Shown piece after piece: positions 47,536 through 58,985 of a stretch of DNA of 64,000 bases. The notes below the pieces were generated by a model. It saw only the letters and a list, made by a program, of their open reading frames with translations, had not been told where the DNA came from and searched no databases. The stretch's first letter is position 1; every line of letters starts with the position of its first letter. The stretch lies in assembly GCA_026826555.1 (NCBI GenBank), contig JAKSZT010053764.1, positions 35,123,261-35,187,260 of the forward strand. Reading direction: 5' to 3'. A program made the position numbers and the translations under genes. Source of the DNA: Tolypeutes matacus (lineage: Eukaryota; Chordata; Mammalia; Cingulata; Chlamyphoridae).

Positions 47536-48340
47536 CAGGGCCAGCTAGATAATTTGTAGGATCCAATGCAAAATGAAAATGTGGGGCCCCTTGTTCACAC
47601 TGCAAGAAAAAAGGTTCTGTCAAAGATATTAAAATATTAAGCTCTTTCCTTTCCTTTTTCTTTTCTTCACTCTATTTGTCATGCTATTTTTTATTTGCTA
47701 TTTAATATCATTTGAAGACAAATCTAAAATTTTAATTATTAGCGTGAATTTTACTGTTCATCTTCATACTGTACATTGCCAGTTTTAAATGCTAAAGAGC
47801 ATTTAGCTCATATGTGTAAGCACCAAAATCATGCAATTCATATTTTGTAACTCATAAATGCATGTGTTTTATTCCTGCCAGAATGTTGGAAACACTGAAC
47901 GAAACTAACTCCATTGTTTTTCTTGTACTGTCTTGCACACATTCTACCAACATGCTCTTCAATTTATTAATAAGTAAGGAAGAACTAAAAGGTAAAACAA
48001 CAAACAAGAGACTATCCATGGCCCCAACTTAGGTTTACATGTAACACGCTTACCTTGTACTCACTTTGAGCCTCACTGAGCTCCCATGCTTTGTGGGTCC
48101 ACTGGAATTCTGAACTCACGGATCATTGTGTACCCTATATATAACTAAGTATATTTAAAAAACCAAAGGTATGTGCATTGCCTGTTTCAGTTCTGTGTAT
48201 GTTCCATTGTCCCATTGGGCTTCACTTACAAAACACAATATCAAAGATAAAATTATTAAGAACTCCAAGATGGTGCCAACAGGGCATTCAACCAAGCACA
48301 GGCCCTTCTAAGTGTAAGGTCCTTTGTGACTACACCCACA
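47536..48340 (+). mobile_element. Possible degraded hAT-like DNA transposon
   Basis: The left end 'cagggccagctagataattt' and 'gaaaatgtggggccccttgt' resemble the end of a widespread mammalian hAT-type element. Near 48250-48340 inverted-sense blocks ('aattattaagaactccaaga', 'gcccttctaagtgtaaggtc') look like the other end. The middle is AT-rich without a transposase frame. Confidence 0.35.
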
Positions 48341-49305
48341 AAGACGATGGTTGATTATCAGTTTATGTTTCATACAATATGAGCTCATGACTTGGAGTCA
48401 TGACAGCACCATGCTGACTTCCCACATTTCTATTAAATCAGACTTTCAAACTATCTCCTCATATTCACTTTCAGGTGAACTCACACTGAACTTCTTCCAG
48501 ACTGCCACAGATAGGGACTGAGAGGTGTTTGGGCTATGCTGAGTGTATTCCTGGTTCCAAAGTTCTCTCTACCCTTAACAGCCTGCCTTGCTAAGCAGAA
48601 CATTCTGCAGCAGGGTGCAGTGATAAGGAATGCACACCACATGAAACCCCTGGCTGGTTTAGGCTGGGTTTCTGCCTGCCTAAACCCTGTTGAATTCTCA
48701 TCGTGAGCAGCGGTTTGCAAGCCCCAAGTTGTTAAGCACAGTTATGGAAGAAATCTGGAGGTGGAAACCTTGTCAATCACTGACAATAGGGCTTACTCTG
48801 CTGATAATAGAACTACTGTGGCTGCCTAAGAAAGATTACTGTTAGCATTTTTGAAAAGGCAGCAAAATGACCTTTCTTTATGAGAGCCAAAGACCCAAAG
48901 AGCCTGACAGTTTTGCTGATGGATTTTTTTCTTCTTCTTTCTTTCCACACCTGGAATTTAAGAGGCACTAAAGCACTTTTAAGCCAAAGGAGCTATCCTC
49001 ATCTCCATGGAGCTTTTCACATTATGTTCTACCACTTAGCAATTAATTAGATTATGACTGATTATTATTTACTTTTCCTGTCACTTCATTCTACCCAATA
49101 GAAGCTTACACTATCCTCCCAAAGAGTGTTTCTATTTATTAACATGCTTCTTTTCATTTTTAGTGAATGTTAGATTTCAACAAAACATGATGAATACGAA
49201 GTAATACCAGCATTAATGTCAGTGAAAAGTAAGAAAGTCAAAATAACTAAAGGATTATTTTTCTCTTCTTGCAAAGATTACCCCATAATGGATGGCTGAT
49301 TTTTA
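48341..49305. other. No recognised feature
   Basis: Moderate-GC, single-copy-looking sequence with no named family. A 79-codon minus frame (48481-48720) has no context. Confidence 0.35.
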
Positions 49306-49309
49306 TGTC

Positions 49310-50134
49310 ACTTTCATTTAGGTATAATTTTTATACAATAAAATTCACCAATTTAAATCATATGTTGCAGGGAGTTTGACAAATGTATAACACCACAACA
49401 AACATGATACAGAAAATTTCCATCGCTTTATCTATCCTACAATCCTTTAGAGTATATATTGTCCTCTCATACCCAGCGCCTGGCAACAAATGGTCTGATT
49501 TCTAGCACTATAGTTTTGTCTTTTCAAGAAATTCATATAAATGGAGTCATATAATATATATTCCTTTGTGTTTGGCTTCTTTCAATGGCAAAATGCTTTA
49601 GATATTCATCCATGTTATTACATGAATTCTTTTTTAATGAGTGTTATCTCTTGTATGCCTATATCATAATTTGTTTATTTACTTAACTGTTGATGGAAAT
49701 TTGTTTCCAGTTTTAAAAGCTGCTATTCACTTCCTTATACTCATTTGTGTGAGTGTATAGGTAAGTTTTTATTGCTTTTGGGTAAAAACCAAGGAGGGAA
49801 ATTGTTGGGTGATGTGGTGAGTGTATATTTAACATTATTAGAACTGGCAAAGTTGTTTCCCAAAGCAGCTGTGTCATTTTTCATTCCCAACTGCAATGTA
49901 TGAGATTTTTCCACATCTTCACCAACCTTTGGCATTATCAGTCTTATCCATTATCCATTTTTTCTTTTGTATCTCATACTTTTTATCTTCAATTTAAGAA
50001 ATCTTTACCTGCCTAACACAGGATCACTAATATTTTTTCCTCTGCTTGTTTTCTTTAATAAGTTCTATACGCCTAGCTCTTACATTTAGGTCCTTGATTA
50101 ATTTTTTAAATTTCTGTGTATAGTGTGAAGTAAA
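49310..50134 (-). mobile_element. Old L1 3' end, antisense (part 1 of 4)
   Basis: 3'UTR ('tataatttttatacaataaa', 'gagtttgacaaatgtataac') and ORF2 C-terminal blocks in reverse ('gtcttttcaagaaattcata', 'tttcccaaagcagctgtgtc', 'aacacaggatcactaatatt'). Interrupted at 50140 by an LTR; continues at 50608. Confidence 0.8.
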
Positions 50135-50139
50135 GGGCC

Positions 50140-50602
50140 TGCGGTGGTTTGAAGCTGTATATACCCCGGAAAAACATGTTCCTAAGCCTAATCCATTCCT
50201 GTGGGTGTGAACCCACTGGAAGTAGGACCTTTTGATGAGGTTACTTCAGTTAAGGTTGGTGGCCCACCTCAATCAGGATGGTTCTTAATCCTATTACTGG
50301 CATTCTTTATATGTAGAATAGGGAGAGAAAGCCCCAGGAAGCAAGAAGCTGAACATCAATGGAATCCATAAATGAAGGGAGAGACCAGGAGACACTGCCC
50401 TTTGCCTTGCCATGTAGCAAGCTAAGGACCGAGAATCCCTGGCAGCCAGACCCAGAATGCCACAGTCTTCAGGAAGAAAGTATTGCCTTGATGACGTCTT
50501 GATTTAAACTTTTTTCCAATTTCAAACTGTGAATGAATAAATTCCCATTGTTTAACCAGACCCATTTCTAGTATTTGTTTGGACATCTAGGAAACTAAAA
50601 CA
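50140..50602 (+). mobile_element. Solo LTR, ERVL-MaLR-like, 463 bp
   Basis: TG...CA ends; flanks gggcc (50135-50139) and gggtc (50603-50607) differ at one base. Contains 'cctgtgggtgtgaacccact' at 50198, 'gaatgccacagtcttcagga' and 'gaataaattcccattgttta' (polyadenylation region). Shares order and sequence with the LTR at 7859. It lies inside the old antisense L1, so it is the younger of the two. Confidence 0.85.
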
Positions 50603-50607
50603 GGGTC

Positions 50608-50983
50608 CATATTCAGTTTTTTTTTTTTTTTCTTTCCTTTTTTTTTTTTTTTTGCATATGGATATCCAATTGTTCAAACACCATTTGTTGAAAAGACGAT
50701 TCCTTTCCCCCATTGACATAAATTATCTATATGTAAGGATCTATTTCTCAACACTCTATTCTGTTCCACTGAACTGTATGTCTATCCTTATGCAAAAGCC
50801 ACACTCTTGATTACTGTAGCTTAATATGGATTCAGGTGGTATAAGTCCACCAATTTGTTTTTCATTTTCAAAATTGTTTTGGCATTTCTAATTCCTTTTT
50901 TTCCATATAAATATTAGTATCAGTATGCTGCTGATTTCTACCAAAAATTCTGCTTAAATTTTTATTTAGATTACATTCCATTC
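50608..50983 (-). mobile_element. Old L1 ORF2, antisense (part 2 of 4)
   Basis: 'aaacaccatttgttgaaaag', 'cactgaactgtatgtctatc', 'cttgattactgtagcttaat' are the reverse of the ORF2 region that encodes the FDKATKP/ETYYKA-type motifs. Two T runs (50619-50654) open it. Ends at the TSD of the next insertion. Confidence 0.75.
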
Positions 50984-50995
50984 AAAGATCAATTT

Positions 50996-52227
50996 GAGGG
51001 AGATGGCATCAGAGTAGGTAGGCAGGGCTCAACTCTCTCACAAAACAACAGCGGAAGAGCAAAAAGCTGTCTGAGGGAGCTGCTTAGGTGATCTGCAGAG
51101 CAGGAAAGTGCTGCGGATCCTCCAGGAGGGCGAGGGACAGAGAGACAACAAAGCAGCCTAAAGGAAACCCTGAGTTACAAATCCCCTCAGCCAGAACACA
51201 GCCCGACCCCTACCCTCAAGGTGAACAGCCTGGATAAAATTTTTTAAATTGATCAAGGACCTAAATATAAAAACAACAACCATAAAACTCCTAGAAGAAA
51301 ATGTAGGAAAACATCTTCAAGATCTTGTGGTAGGCTGTAGTTTCTTAAACCTTATACCCAAAGCACAAGCAAAGAAAGAAAAAATAGATAAAAGGGACCT
51401 ACTCAAAACTAAATATTTTTATTCTTCAAAAGACTTTGCCAAGAAAATAAAAGGGCAGGCTACTCAATGGGAGAAAAATATTTGGAAACCACACATCCAA
51501 TAAGGGTTTGATATCCATGTTATATAAAGAGATCATACAACTTAATGATAGAAAGACAAGCAACCCAATTGAAAGATGGGCAAAAGACTTGAATAGACAT
51601 TTTTCTAAAGAGGAAATACAAATGGCCAAAAAGCACATAAAAAAATGTTCAACATCACTAGCAATTAGGGAAATGAGATACCATTTCATACCTTATAGAA
51701 ATGCCATTAATAAAAAACAGAAAACTATAAGGGCTGGAAAAGATATGGATAAACAGGAATACTCCTTCCCTGTTGGTGGGAATATAGAATGGTGAAGCCT
51801 CTGTGGAAGACAGTTTGGCAGTACCTCAAGAAGCTGAATATAGAAATGCCCTATGATTCAGCAATCCTGTTACTAGGAATTTATTCAGAAGACCTGAAAG
51901 CAAGGACATGTTCTGACATTTGCATACTGATGTTCATAGCAGCATTATTCACAATTGCTAAAATATGCAACCAGCCCAAGTGTCCATCAACCAATGAATG
52001 GATAAACAAAGTATGGTTTATATATATACACACACACACCACACACAATGAAATTCTATGCAGCTGTAAGAATAAATGAAATCAGGATGCATATGAAAAC
52101 ACGGATGAACCTAAAGGATAGTATGTTGAGTGAAATAAGCCAGATATAAAAGGATAAATATTGTATGGTCTCACTAATATGAACTAATGCAATGAGTAAA
52201 CTCAAGGAACTAAAACTCTAGAGTATA
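50996..52227 (+). mobile_element. Internally deleted L1 (element A): 5'UTR fused to ORF2 C-terminal part
   Basis: Begins with an L1 5'UTR (gagggagatggcatcagagt) and ~235 bp later jumps to ORF2 at ~51244, where the 'IKLLEENVGKHLQDLV' motif is readable. ORF1, endonuclease and RT are missing. ORF2 remnants (51249-51503, 51508-51795, 51789-52079) include the '[18 protein letters not shown]' block and 'GIYSEDLKARTCSD', each in a different frame. The 3'UTR starts at ~52150 and is cut at 52227. The left flank aaagatcaatttgag (50984-50998) pairs with aaagatcagtttaag (58971-58985). Confidence 0.75.
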
Positions 52228-53398
52228 GGGTGACTTCCAGGAAGATGGCAAATGAGTAAGACATGGGAATCTCCTGTCCTCCAGAAAAGTAGCTGGATGA
52301 CAGGCTGAAACAGCCCAGAAAACGATCTTCTAGGGTTTAGGACAGCATGTGAAGGCTGGACACCACCCAGAGGAGAGAGGGACAAAGAAGGGAAATAGGG
52401 ATGAAAGAACCGTGAGTTGAAACCAACGACTGCTGCTGTCGGCATGATTCCCCACACTAAAGACTCTTTGGAATTCTCAGGCCTCTGGGCCTGCGACTAC
52501 AGAAAAAGGTGGCTTCAGGAATCTACCACACCAGGAAAGGGGAGAGAGAGGGACATAGCCTAAGGCAGACTCAGTTTCTGAACCACAAATATGGTCTGCT
52601 ATGTCCCATGAGCCCTTCCAGGTCAGGTGAGATCACACAGTGGTTTGTCCTGGGAGCTGGCAAAGGACTGGAGAAATCCGACCCTTGCAATCTCTCTCTC
52701 TTCTAGCTAGGAGTAATTGTTGAGGATGCCCCAGGAAAGGGGAGAGAGAGGGACACAGACTAAGGCTGACTCAGCTTTTGACTCACAAATTTGGTCTGCT
52801 GAGTCCCAAGAGCCCTTCCAGACCAGGTGGGGCTGCATCATTGTTTGCCTTGGAGCCTGCAAGGGGCTAAAGATAACTACCCTCCCAATCTTCTCCTCTA
52901 CTAATGGAGATTGATTCTTGAGAACTCAAAGGGGAGTGGAAATATTTCCTAGCCAGGGAAAAGGGAGTGGGCTGCCAGAGAAGGCTAGAGAACTTTATCA
53001 GAGAAAGTTTGAATTACAAGGCTCCTAGCCTCCAGACAGGAAGCTCTATCACATTGATCTGGTCTGTGTTGCAACAAATACACTCCCACCAGGGATTGAA
53101 CTGAGAGCTGCCAAAGAGCACAATCTCCTGGTAGACCAAGGAAGTGCATGCAAGAAATTTAAAAATAAGTAGGAGAGGCTTTTTTCAGCCTCTAGAGCCT
53201 CTCTGCCCAAAGCCCTAGGCAGCGACTCTACAACCAATTACTGGGTCCAGTGCCCAGTTTTGAACAACAAGCAGGACAATTCTAACAATCCAGGCTGAGC
53301 CAAAAATCAAAGAGCAGTGGTAACCCACAGCCTCCTGCCACTAAATCCCTACAAAAGAGAAAGAAATTGAGCATCTGAGTAAACTACATCCTAATCAG
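52228..53398 (+). mobile_element. 5'UTR of plus-strand L1 B
   Basis: Starts 'gggtgacttccaggaagatg' with an AAGATGGC box ~15 bp in, the position of the YY1 site in other L1s. GC-rich for this window. Includes two tandem 200-bp monomers (52531, 52731). Acts in the family as the internal RNA polymerase II promoter; here a relic. Confidence 0.75.
52531..52925 (+). repeat. Two tandem ~200-bp L1 promoter monomers
   Basis: 'ccaggaaaggggagagagag' occurs at 52531 and again at 52731, an exact 200-bp period. The units also share 'ggtctgct', 'gagcccttccag', 'accaggtg/gtcaggtg' and 'ctaagg', and both end near 'cttct..cta.taggag'-like text, with roughly 80% identity by eye. A third unit is not evident; 'ctcaaaggggagtgg' at 52926 may be its start. 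Confidence 0.85.
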
Positions 53399-54470
53399 AT
53401 GCCTAGATATCAGCAAAAAATTACTAGCCATACTAATAAAATAGAAGACATGGCCCAAGAAAAAGAATACATCAAAGCCCCAGAAGAGATGCAGAATTTG
53501 AGAGCACTAATCAGCAAGATGTGCACAAATATCCAAAATCAAATTAATGAGTTGAAAGACAATATAGGTAAAGAGACAAATGACATCAAGAACACATTGA
53601 GCGAATGCAAAGAATTTGAAATCCTGAAGAGAAAAGTAACAGAGCTTATGGGAATGAAAGGCACAATAGGTGAGATCAAAAACACGTTTGAGGCATACAA
53701 CAGCAGCCTCAAAATGATAGAAGAAAGAGTAAGTGACACTGAAGACAGAACAGCTAAAATTGACGAGAGAAAACAGAGAGAAAAGAATGGAAAAAATTGA
53801 GCAGGGGCTCAGAAAGGTGAACAACAACACAAAACACAACAACATACATGTCATGGGAGTTCCAGAAGGAGAAGAGAAGGGAAAAGGGGCAGAAAGAGTA
53901 TTTGAGGAAATAATAGCTGAAAATTTCCCAACTCTCAAGAAAGAAATGAACTTACATGTCCAAGAAGCACACTGTACCCCAATCAGAATAAATCCAAATA
54001 GACCTACTCCAAGACACATACTACTCAGAACATCAAATGTCAAAGATAAAGAGAAAATTATCAGAGCAGCAAGGGAGAAGGCAAACCATCACATAAAAGG
54101 GATGTCCAGTAAGATTTAGCACAGATTTCTCTTCAGAAACCATGGAGGCGAGAAGAAAGTGGTATGATACAATTAGGAAACTGAAAGAGAAAAACTGCCA
54201 GCTGAGAATACTTTATCCAGCAAAACTGTCCTTCAGATATGAAGGTGAGTATAAAATATTCACAAACAGAAACTAAGAGAGTTTGTAAAAAAGAATCTAC
54301 CCTTGCAGGAAATATTAAAGGAAGCCTTAGAATCTGAAAGAAAAGACAGGAGAGAGAGGCTTGGAGGACCGTATAGAAGAAAGAATAGCAGAAAGGATAA
54401 CCAAAAGAGTAGAAAGCCAGACAAAAATAAGATGACATATGAAAACCAAAGAATAAAATGGAGGAAGTAA
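53399..54470 (+). pseudogene. L1 B ORF1 (RNA-binding chaperone), frameshifted
   Basis: Start Met at 53399 (MPRYQQKITSHTNK), matching the ORF1 start of L1 Q. The coiled-coil region (INELKDNIGKETNDIKNTL, about residues 50-70) is followed by 'ISDTEDRTAKI'-type linker. A frame change near 53790 moves into the RRM-like segment (NNNTKHNNIHVMGVPEGE, ~53821; ERVFEEIIAENFP, ~53900). A second shift at ~54115 moves into the C-terminal domain (ETMEARRKWYDTIRKLKEKN and LRILYPAKLSFRYEG, to ~54245), and further stops follow. All domains are present in order, but in three frames. Confidence 0.85.
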
Positions 54471-57400
54471 ATAGTGCATTTACAGTAATATCATTGAATG
54501 TGAATGGGCCAAACTCCCCAATCAAAAGATACAGGCTGATAGAATGGATTTAAAAAACATGAGCCATCCATATGCTGCTTACAAGAAATGCCCCTTAGAA
54601 CCAGGGATACAATCCGGCTAACAGTGAAAGATTGGAAAAAGATACTCCACATGAATAGTAAACAGAAAAGAGCAGGGGTAGCTATACTAATATCAGACAA
54701 AACAGACTTTAAATGCAAAAAAGTTATAAGAGAAACAGAAGGCCATTATATATTAATAAAAGTGACAATCTACCAGGAAGATATAACAGTCATAAATATC
54801 TATGCACCTAAACAGGGTGCCCCAAAATACATGAGACAAACTCTGGCAAAACTGATGGGAGAAATAGCCATTTCTTTAATAATCACTGGAGACTTCAACA
54901 ACCCCCTCACATCATTAGATAGAAAAACTAGACAGAAGATCCACAAGGAAACAGAGAAGTTGAACAATATGATAAAAAAAAGTTAGACCTAACAGATATA
55001 TACAGAACACTGCATCCAAACTCAATGGTTTATACATTCTTCTCAAGTGCCCATGGATGTTTCTCCAGGATAGACCACATGTTAGGTCAAAATGCAGCTC
55101 TCAATAAATATAAAATGGTTGAAATTATACAAAGCACCTTCTCAGATCATACTGGAATGAAACTAGAAATCAATAATACACAAGAGAAAAGTAAATTCTC
55201 AAATGTGTGGAGGCTGAACAACACACTCCTAAATAATCAGTGGATCAAAGAAGAAATTGCAAGTGAAATCAGTAAATATATTGAGACAAATGAAAATGAG
55301 AACACAACTTATTAAAACTTATGGGATACAGAGAAAGCTGTCTTGAGAGGGAAACTTATAGCCCTAAGTGCCTATATTAAAAAAAGAAAAAAGAGCTAAA
55401 CTCAAAGATTTAACTGAATAACTAGAGAAACTAGAAAAAGAACAACAAACTAATCCCAAAACAAGCAGAAAGAAAGAAATAATAAAGATTAGAGCAGAAA
55501 TAAATGAAAATGAGAACAAAAAAACAATAGAGAAAATCAACAAAACCAAAAAGTGGTTCTTTGAGAAGTTCAGTAAAATTGACAAACCCCTAGCTAGACT
55601 AACAAACAAAAAAAGAGATAAGATGCAAATAAATACAATCAGAAATGAAAGGGAGAGAGTAACAAATGGCCCCACAGAAATAAAAAGAATCATAAGAGAA
55701 TATTATGAGAAACTATATGCCAACAAACTAGACAGCCTAGATGAAATGGACAAATTCCTAGAAATGCACAACCAACCTACACTGATGCTACAAGAAATAC
55801 AAAAACTTAACAAACCAATCACATTTAAGGAGATTGAATCCATCATCAAAAATCTCCCAGCAAAGAAAAGTCCAGGACCAGATGGCTTCACAGGTGAATT
55901 CTACCAAGCATTTAGAAAATAATTAATACCAATCCTGTTTAAACTCTTCCAAAAAACTGAAGAGGAGGGAAGATTACCCAACACATTTTATGAAGCCAAC
56001 ATCACCCTAATACCAAAGCCAGATTAAGATACTACAAGAAAAGAAAATTAAAGGGCAATCTCTCTAATGAACATAGATGCAAAAATTCTCAACAAAATAC
56101 TTGCAAATAGAATCCAACAGCATATCAACAGACTTATACATCAGGACCAAGTGGGATTTATTTCTGGTATGCAAGGCTGGTTCAGCATAAGAAAATCAAA
56201 TCCATGTTATACACCACATTAACAAATTGAAGGAAAAAAACCAACACATGATCATATCAATCTATGCAGAAAAGGCATTCGACAAAATCGAGCATCCTTT
56301 TTTGATAAAAACACTTCAAAAGGTAGGAATAGAAGGAAAATTCCTCAACATGATAAAAGGCATATATGAAAAACCCACTGCCAACATCACACTTAACAGG
56401 GAAAGGTTGAAAGCTTTCCCTCTAAGATCGGGAACAAGACAAGGATGCCCACTGTCACCATTTTATTCAATATTGTACTAGAAGTTCTAGCTAGGGCAAT
56501 TAGACAAGGAAAAAAAATTAAAGGCATTCAAATAGAAAAAGAGGAAGTAAAATTCTCACTGCTTGTGGATGACATGATCCTGTACTTAGAAAATCCTGAA
56601 GTATCCACGACAAAGCTACTTGAGGTAATAAATTAGTTCAACACAGTGGCAGGATACAAGATCAACACGCAAAAAAATCAGTAATGTTTTTGTACTCTAG
56701 TACTGAATAATCTGAGGAGGAAATCAGGGGGAAAATTCCATTTTCAATAGCAACAGAAAGATTAAAATACCTAGGAGTTAATTTAACCAAAGAAGTACAG
56801 GACCTATATGCAGAAAACTACAAAACAATGCTAAAAGAAATTTAAAAAGACCTAAACAAATGGAAAGACATTCCATGTTCATGGATTGGAAGAATAAATA
56901 TTGTGAAGATGTCAATCTTACCCAAACTGATTTATAGATTCAGTGCAATACCAATCAAAATCTCAACAGCTTACTTTACAGAATTAGAGAAGACACTTAC
57001 CAAATTCATTTGGAAGGGTAAGTGCACCTGAATAGCCAAAAGCATTCTAAAAAAGAAGAGCGAAGTGGGAGGAATTTCACTGCCTGACCTTGAAACATAT
57101 TACAAAGCTACAGTGGTCAAAACAGCATGGTACTGCCATAAAGTAGACACATCGATCAGTGGAATACAATTGAGAACCCAGAAATAAACCCTCACCTATA
57201 CAGTCAACTGGTTTTTGACAAACCTACCAAATCCATGTTAATGGGACAAAACAGTCTCTTCAACAAATGGTCTTGGGAGAACTGGATATCTATAACCAAA
57301 ACAATGAAAGAGGACCCCTATCTCACCCCCTATACAAGATTCAATTCAAAATGGATCAAAGATCTAAATATAAAAGCCAGGACCATAAAACTACTAGAAG

Positions 57401-58645
57401 AAAATGTAGGGAAACATCTTCAAGAGCTTGTAGTAGGTGGTGGTTTCTTGGACCTTACACCTTAAGCATTAGCAACAAAAGAAAAAAATAGATAAATGGA
57501 TCCTCCTCAAAATTAAACACTTTTCTACCTCACAAGACTTTGTCAAAAGGGTGAAAAGGTAGCCAATTCAATGGGAAAAAAATATTTGGAAATCACATGT
57601 CTGATAAGGGTTTAATATCCAGGATATATAAAGAGATGTTACAACTCAACAACAAAAAGACAAACAATCCAATTAAAAAATGGGCAAAATGGCCTACATC
57701 CATTGCCACAACAGTACTCAGGACAACCTCCAACTCCCAAAGAAGCCCCTGTATTTCAACTGCTCATCCCCTCCCTACCCAAAAACTGTCAAGTGGCCAC
57801 TGGCTCCATCTCATTGTTATAATTTCTTGCATTGCAAGGCTCCAGGATGTGTAAGTTCATTGAGGTTGGTGGGCCACACTATGGGAGATGTTTGTGTTGG
57901 ATGTGGTGGGAGGTGTGGGAGGTGGGCAGCATGGGAATCCCAGTGGGTTCCGTGTAATATTTTGGGTAATCTAAGCACCTCTTAAAATATATGTATATAT
58001 ATATAAAAATAAATAAATAAATTAAAAAAAAAAAAAAAATGGGCAAAAGACTTGAATGGACATTTGTCCAAAGAAGAAATACAAATGGCAAAAAAACACA
58101 TTAAAAAATGCTCAACATCACTAATGATTAGGGAAGTGCAAATCAAAACTACAATGAGGTATCATTTCACACCTATCAGAATGGCCACTATTAAAAACAC
58201 AGAGAACTACAAGTGTTGAAGAGGATGTGAAGAGATATGAACTCTTATTCACTGTTGGTGGGAATGCAGAATGGTACAACCATTGTGGAGGACTGTTTGA
58301 CAGTTCCTAAAGAAGTTGAATATAGACTTGCCACATGACTCCATAATACCACTACTGAGTATATACCCAGAAGAACTGAGAGTAATGAAACGAACAGACA
58401 TCTGCACACTGATGTTCATAGCAACATTACTCACTATTGCCAAAAGTTGGAAACAACCCAGGTGTCCATCAACAGATGAACAGATAAACAAACTTTGGTC
58501 TATTCACACAATGGAATATTATGCAGCTTTAAGAAGAAAAGAAGTCGTAAAGCATATGACAACATGGATGAACCTGGAGGACATTATGTTGAGCGAAGCT
58601 AGCCACATACAAAAGGACAAATACTGTACGAATGCATTACTGTGA
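54471..58645 (+). pseudogene. L1 B ORF2 (endonuclease/reverse transcriptase), broken and interrupted
   Basis: The endonuclease opens with 'SLNVNGPNSPIKR' (~54493). The active-site loop keeps GDFN (~54890) and 'AHGCFSRIDHMLG' (~55047). RT begins with 'PAKKSPGPDGFTGEFYQAF' (~55856), then '[15 protein letters not shown]' (~56260) and '[11 protein letters not shown]' (~56425), and the catalytic box is LVDD instead of F/YADD (~56565). The C-terminal domain ends 'EYYAALRRKEVVKHM' with the stop at 58645. Stops or frameshifts lie near 54551, 54986, 55315, 55921, 56460 and 56634, and a second L1 insertion splits it at 57690-58033. Not functional. Confidence 0.9.
57690..58033 (+). mobile_element. Twin-primed L1 3' end (~340 bp) nested in ORF2
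   Basis: A 15-bp TSD (aaaaaatgggcaaaa, 57675-57689 and 58034-58048) flanks it, in an ORF2 segment that resumes in register. The first ~150 bp ('ggcctacatccattgccaca', 'ggccactggctccatctcat') is the antisense of the L1 3'UTR body (compare 41963-42110). From ~57835 it is sense L1 3' end with an AT-rich tail and poly(A). This is a 5' inversion confined to the 3'UTR. The sense part is the same subtype as 1697-1990. Confidence 0.8.
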
Positions 58646-58834
58646 TTCAAATATATTGTATAACATATTGTTAAACTCAAAAAAATTTTATGCATCCAAT
58701 ACATTTAATTGAGAAATGTATATATTTATTAATCTGTGTTTACTTTTTCATTTTCAATTGCTTATATTTTCAATTAAATGTACACAATAAAGTTAAAAAA
58801 AAATAAAGGTTTTGACAAAAAAAAAAAAAAACAA
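58646..58834 (+). mobile_element. L1 B 3'UTR and poly(A)
   Basis: Short AT-rich 3'UTR with an AATAAA near 58787 and two A runs (58796-58804 and 58821-58834). The G-rich tract of long xenarthran L1 3'UTRs is absent. Confidence 0.65.
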
Positions 58835-58970
58835 TGCTAGGTATTGGTGTTGGGGGTATATATGGGAGCCTTATATGATGATATGCATGTTTGTTTTGTA
58901 AGTTCACAATTTGTACTATATACTTATTGTTTATGTTTGTGCATATATACTTTAATAAATTTTTATTTAA
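58835..58970 (+). mobile_element. L1-like 3' terminal segment after B's poly(A)
   Basis: 'gttgggggtatatatgggag' to 'tttaataaatttttatttaa' looks like another L1 3'UTR end with its own polyadenylation signal, and stops at the TSD of element A. Either the displaced 3' end of A, with B nested, or sequence carried along downstream of B. Confidence 0.55.
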
Positions 58971-58985
58971 AAAGATCAGTTTAAG

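Noticed and set aside
53507..54043. 178-codon minus-strand frame with hydrophobic stretches
   Set aside because: Exact antisense of L1 B ORF1, whose coiled coil and RRM are recognisable on the plus strand.
57690..58033. First taken as a new composite SINE because a similar sequence occurs at 1697-1990
   Set aside because: The left arm is antisense L1 3'UTR and the right arm sense L1 3' end. The copy at 1.7 kb continues upstream as normal L1 3'UTR, so twin priming explains it better.
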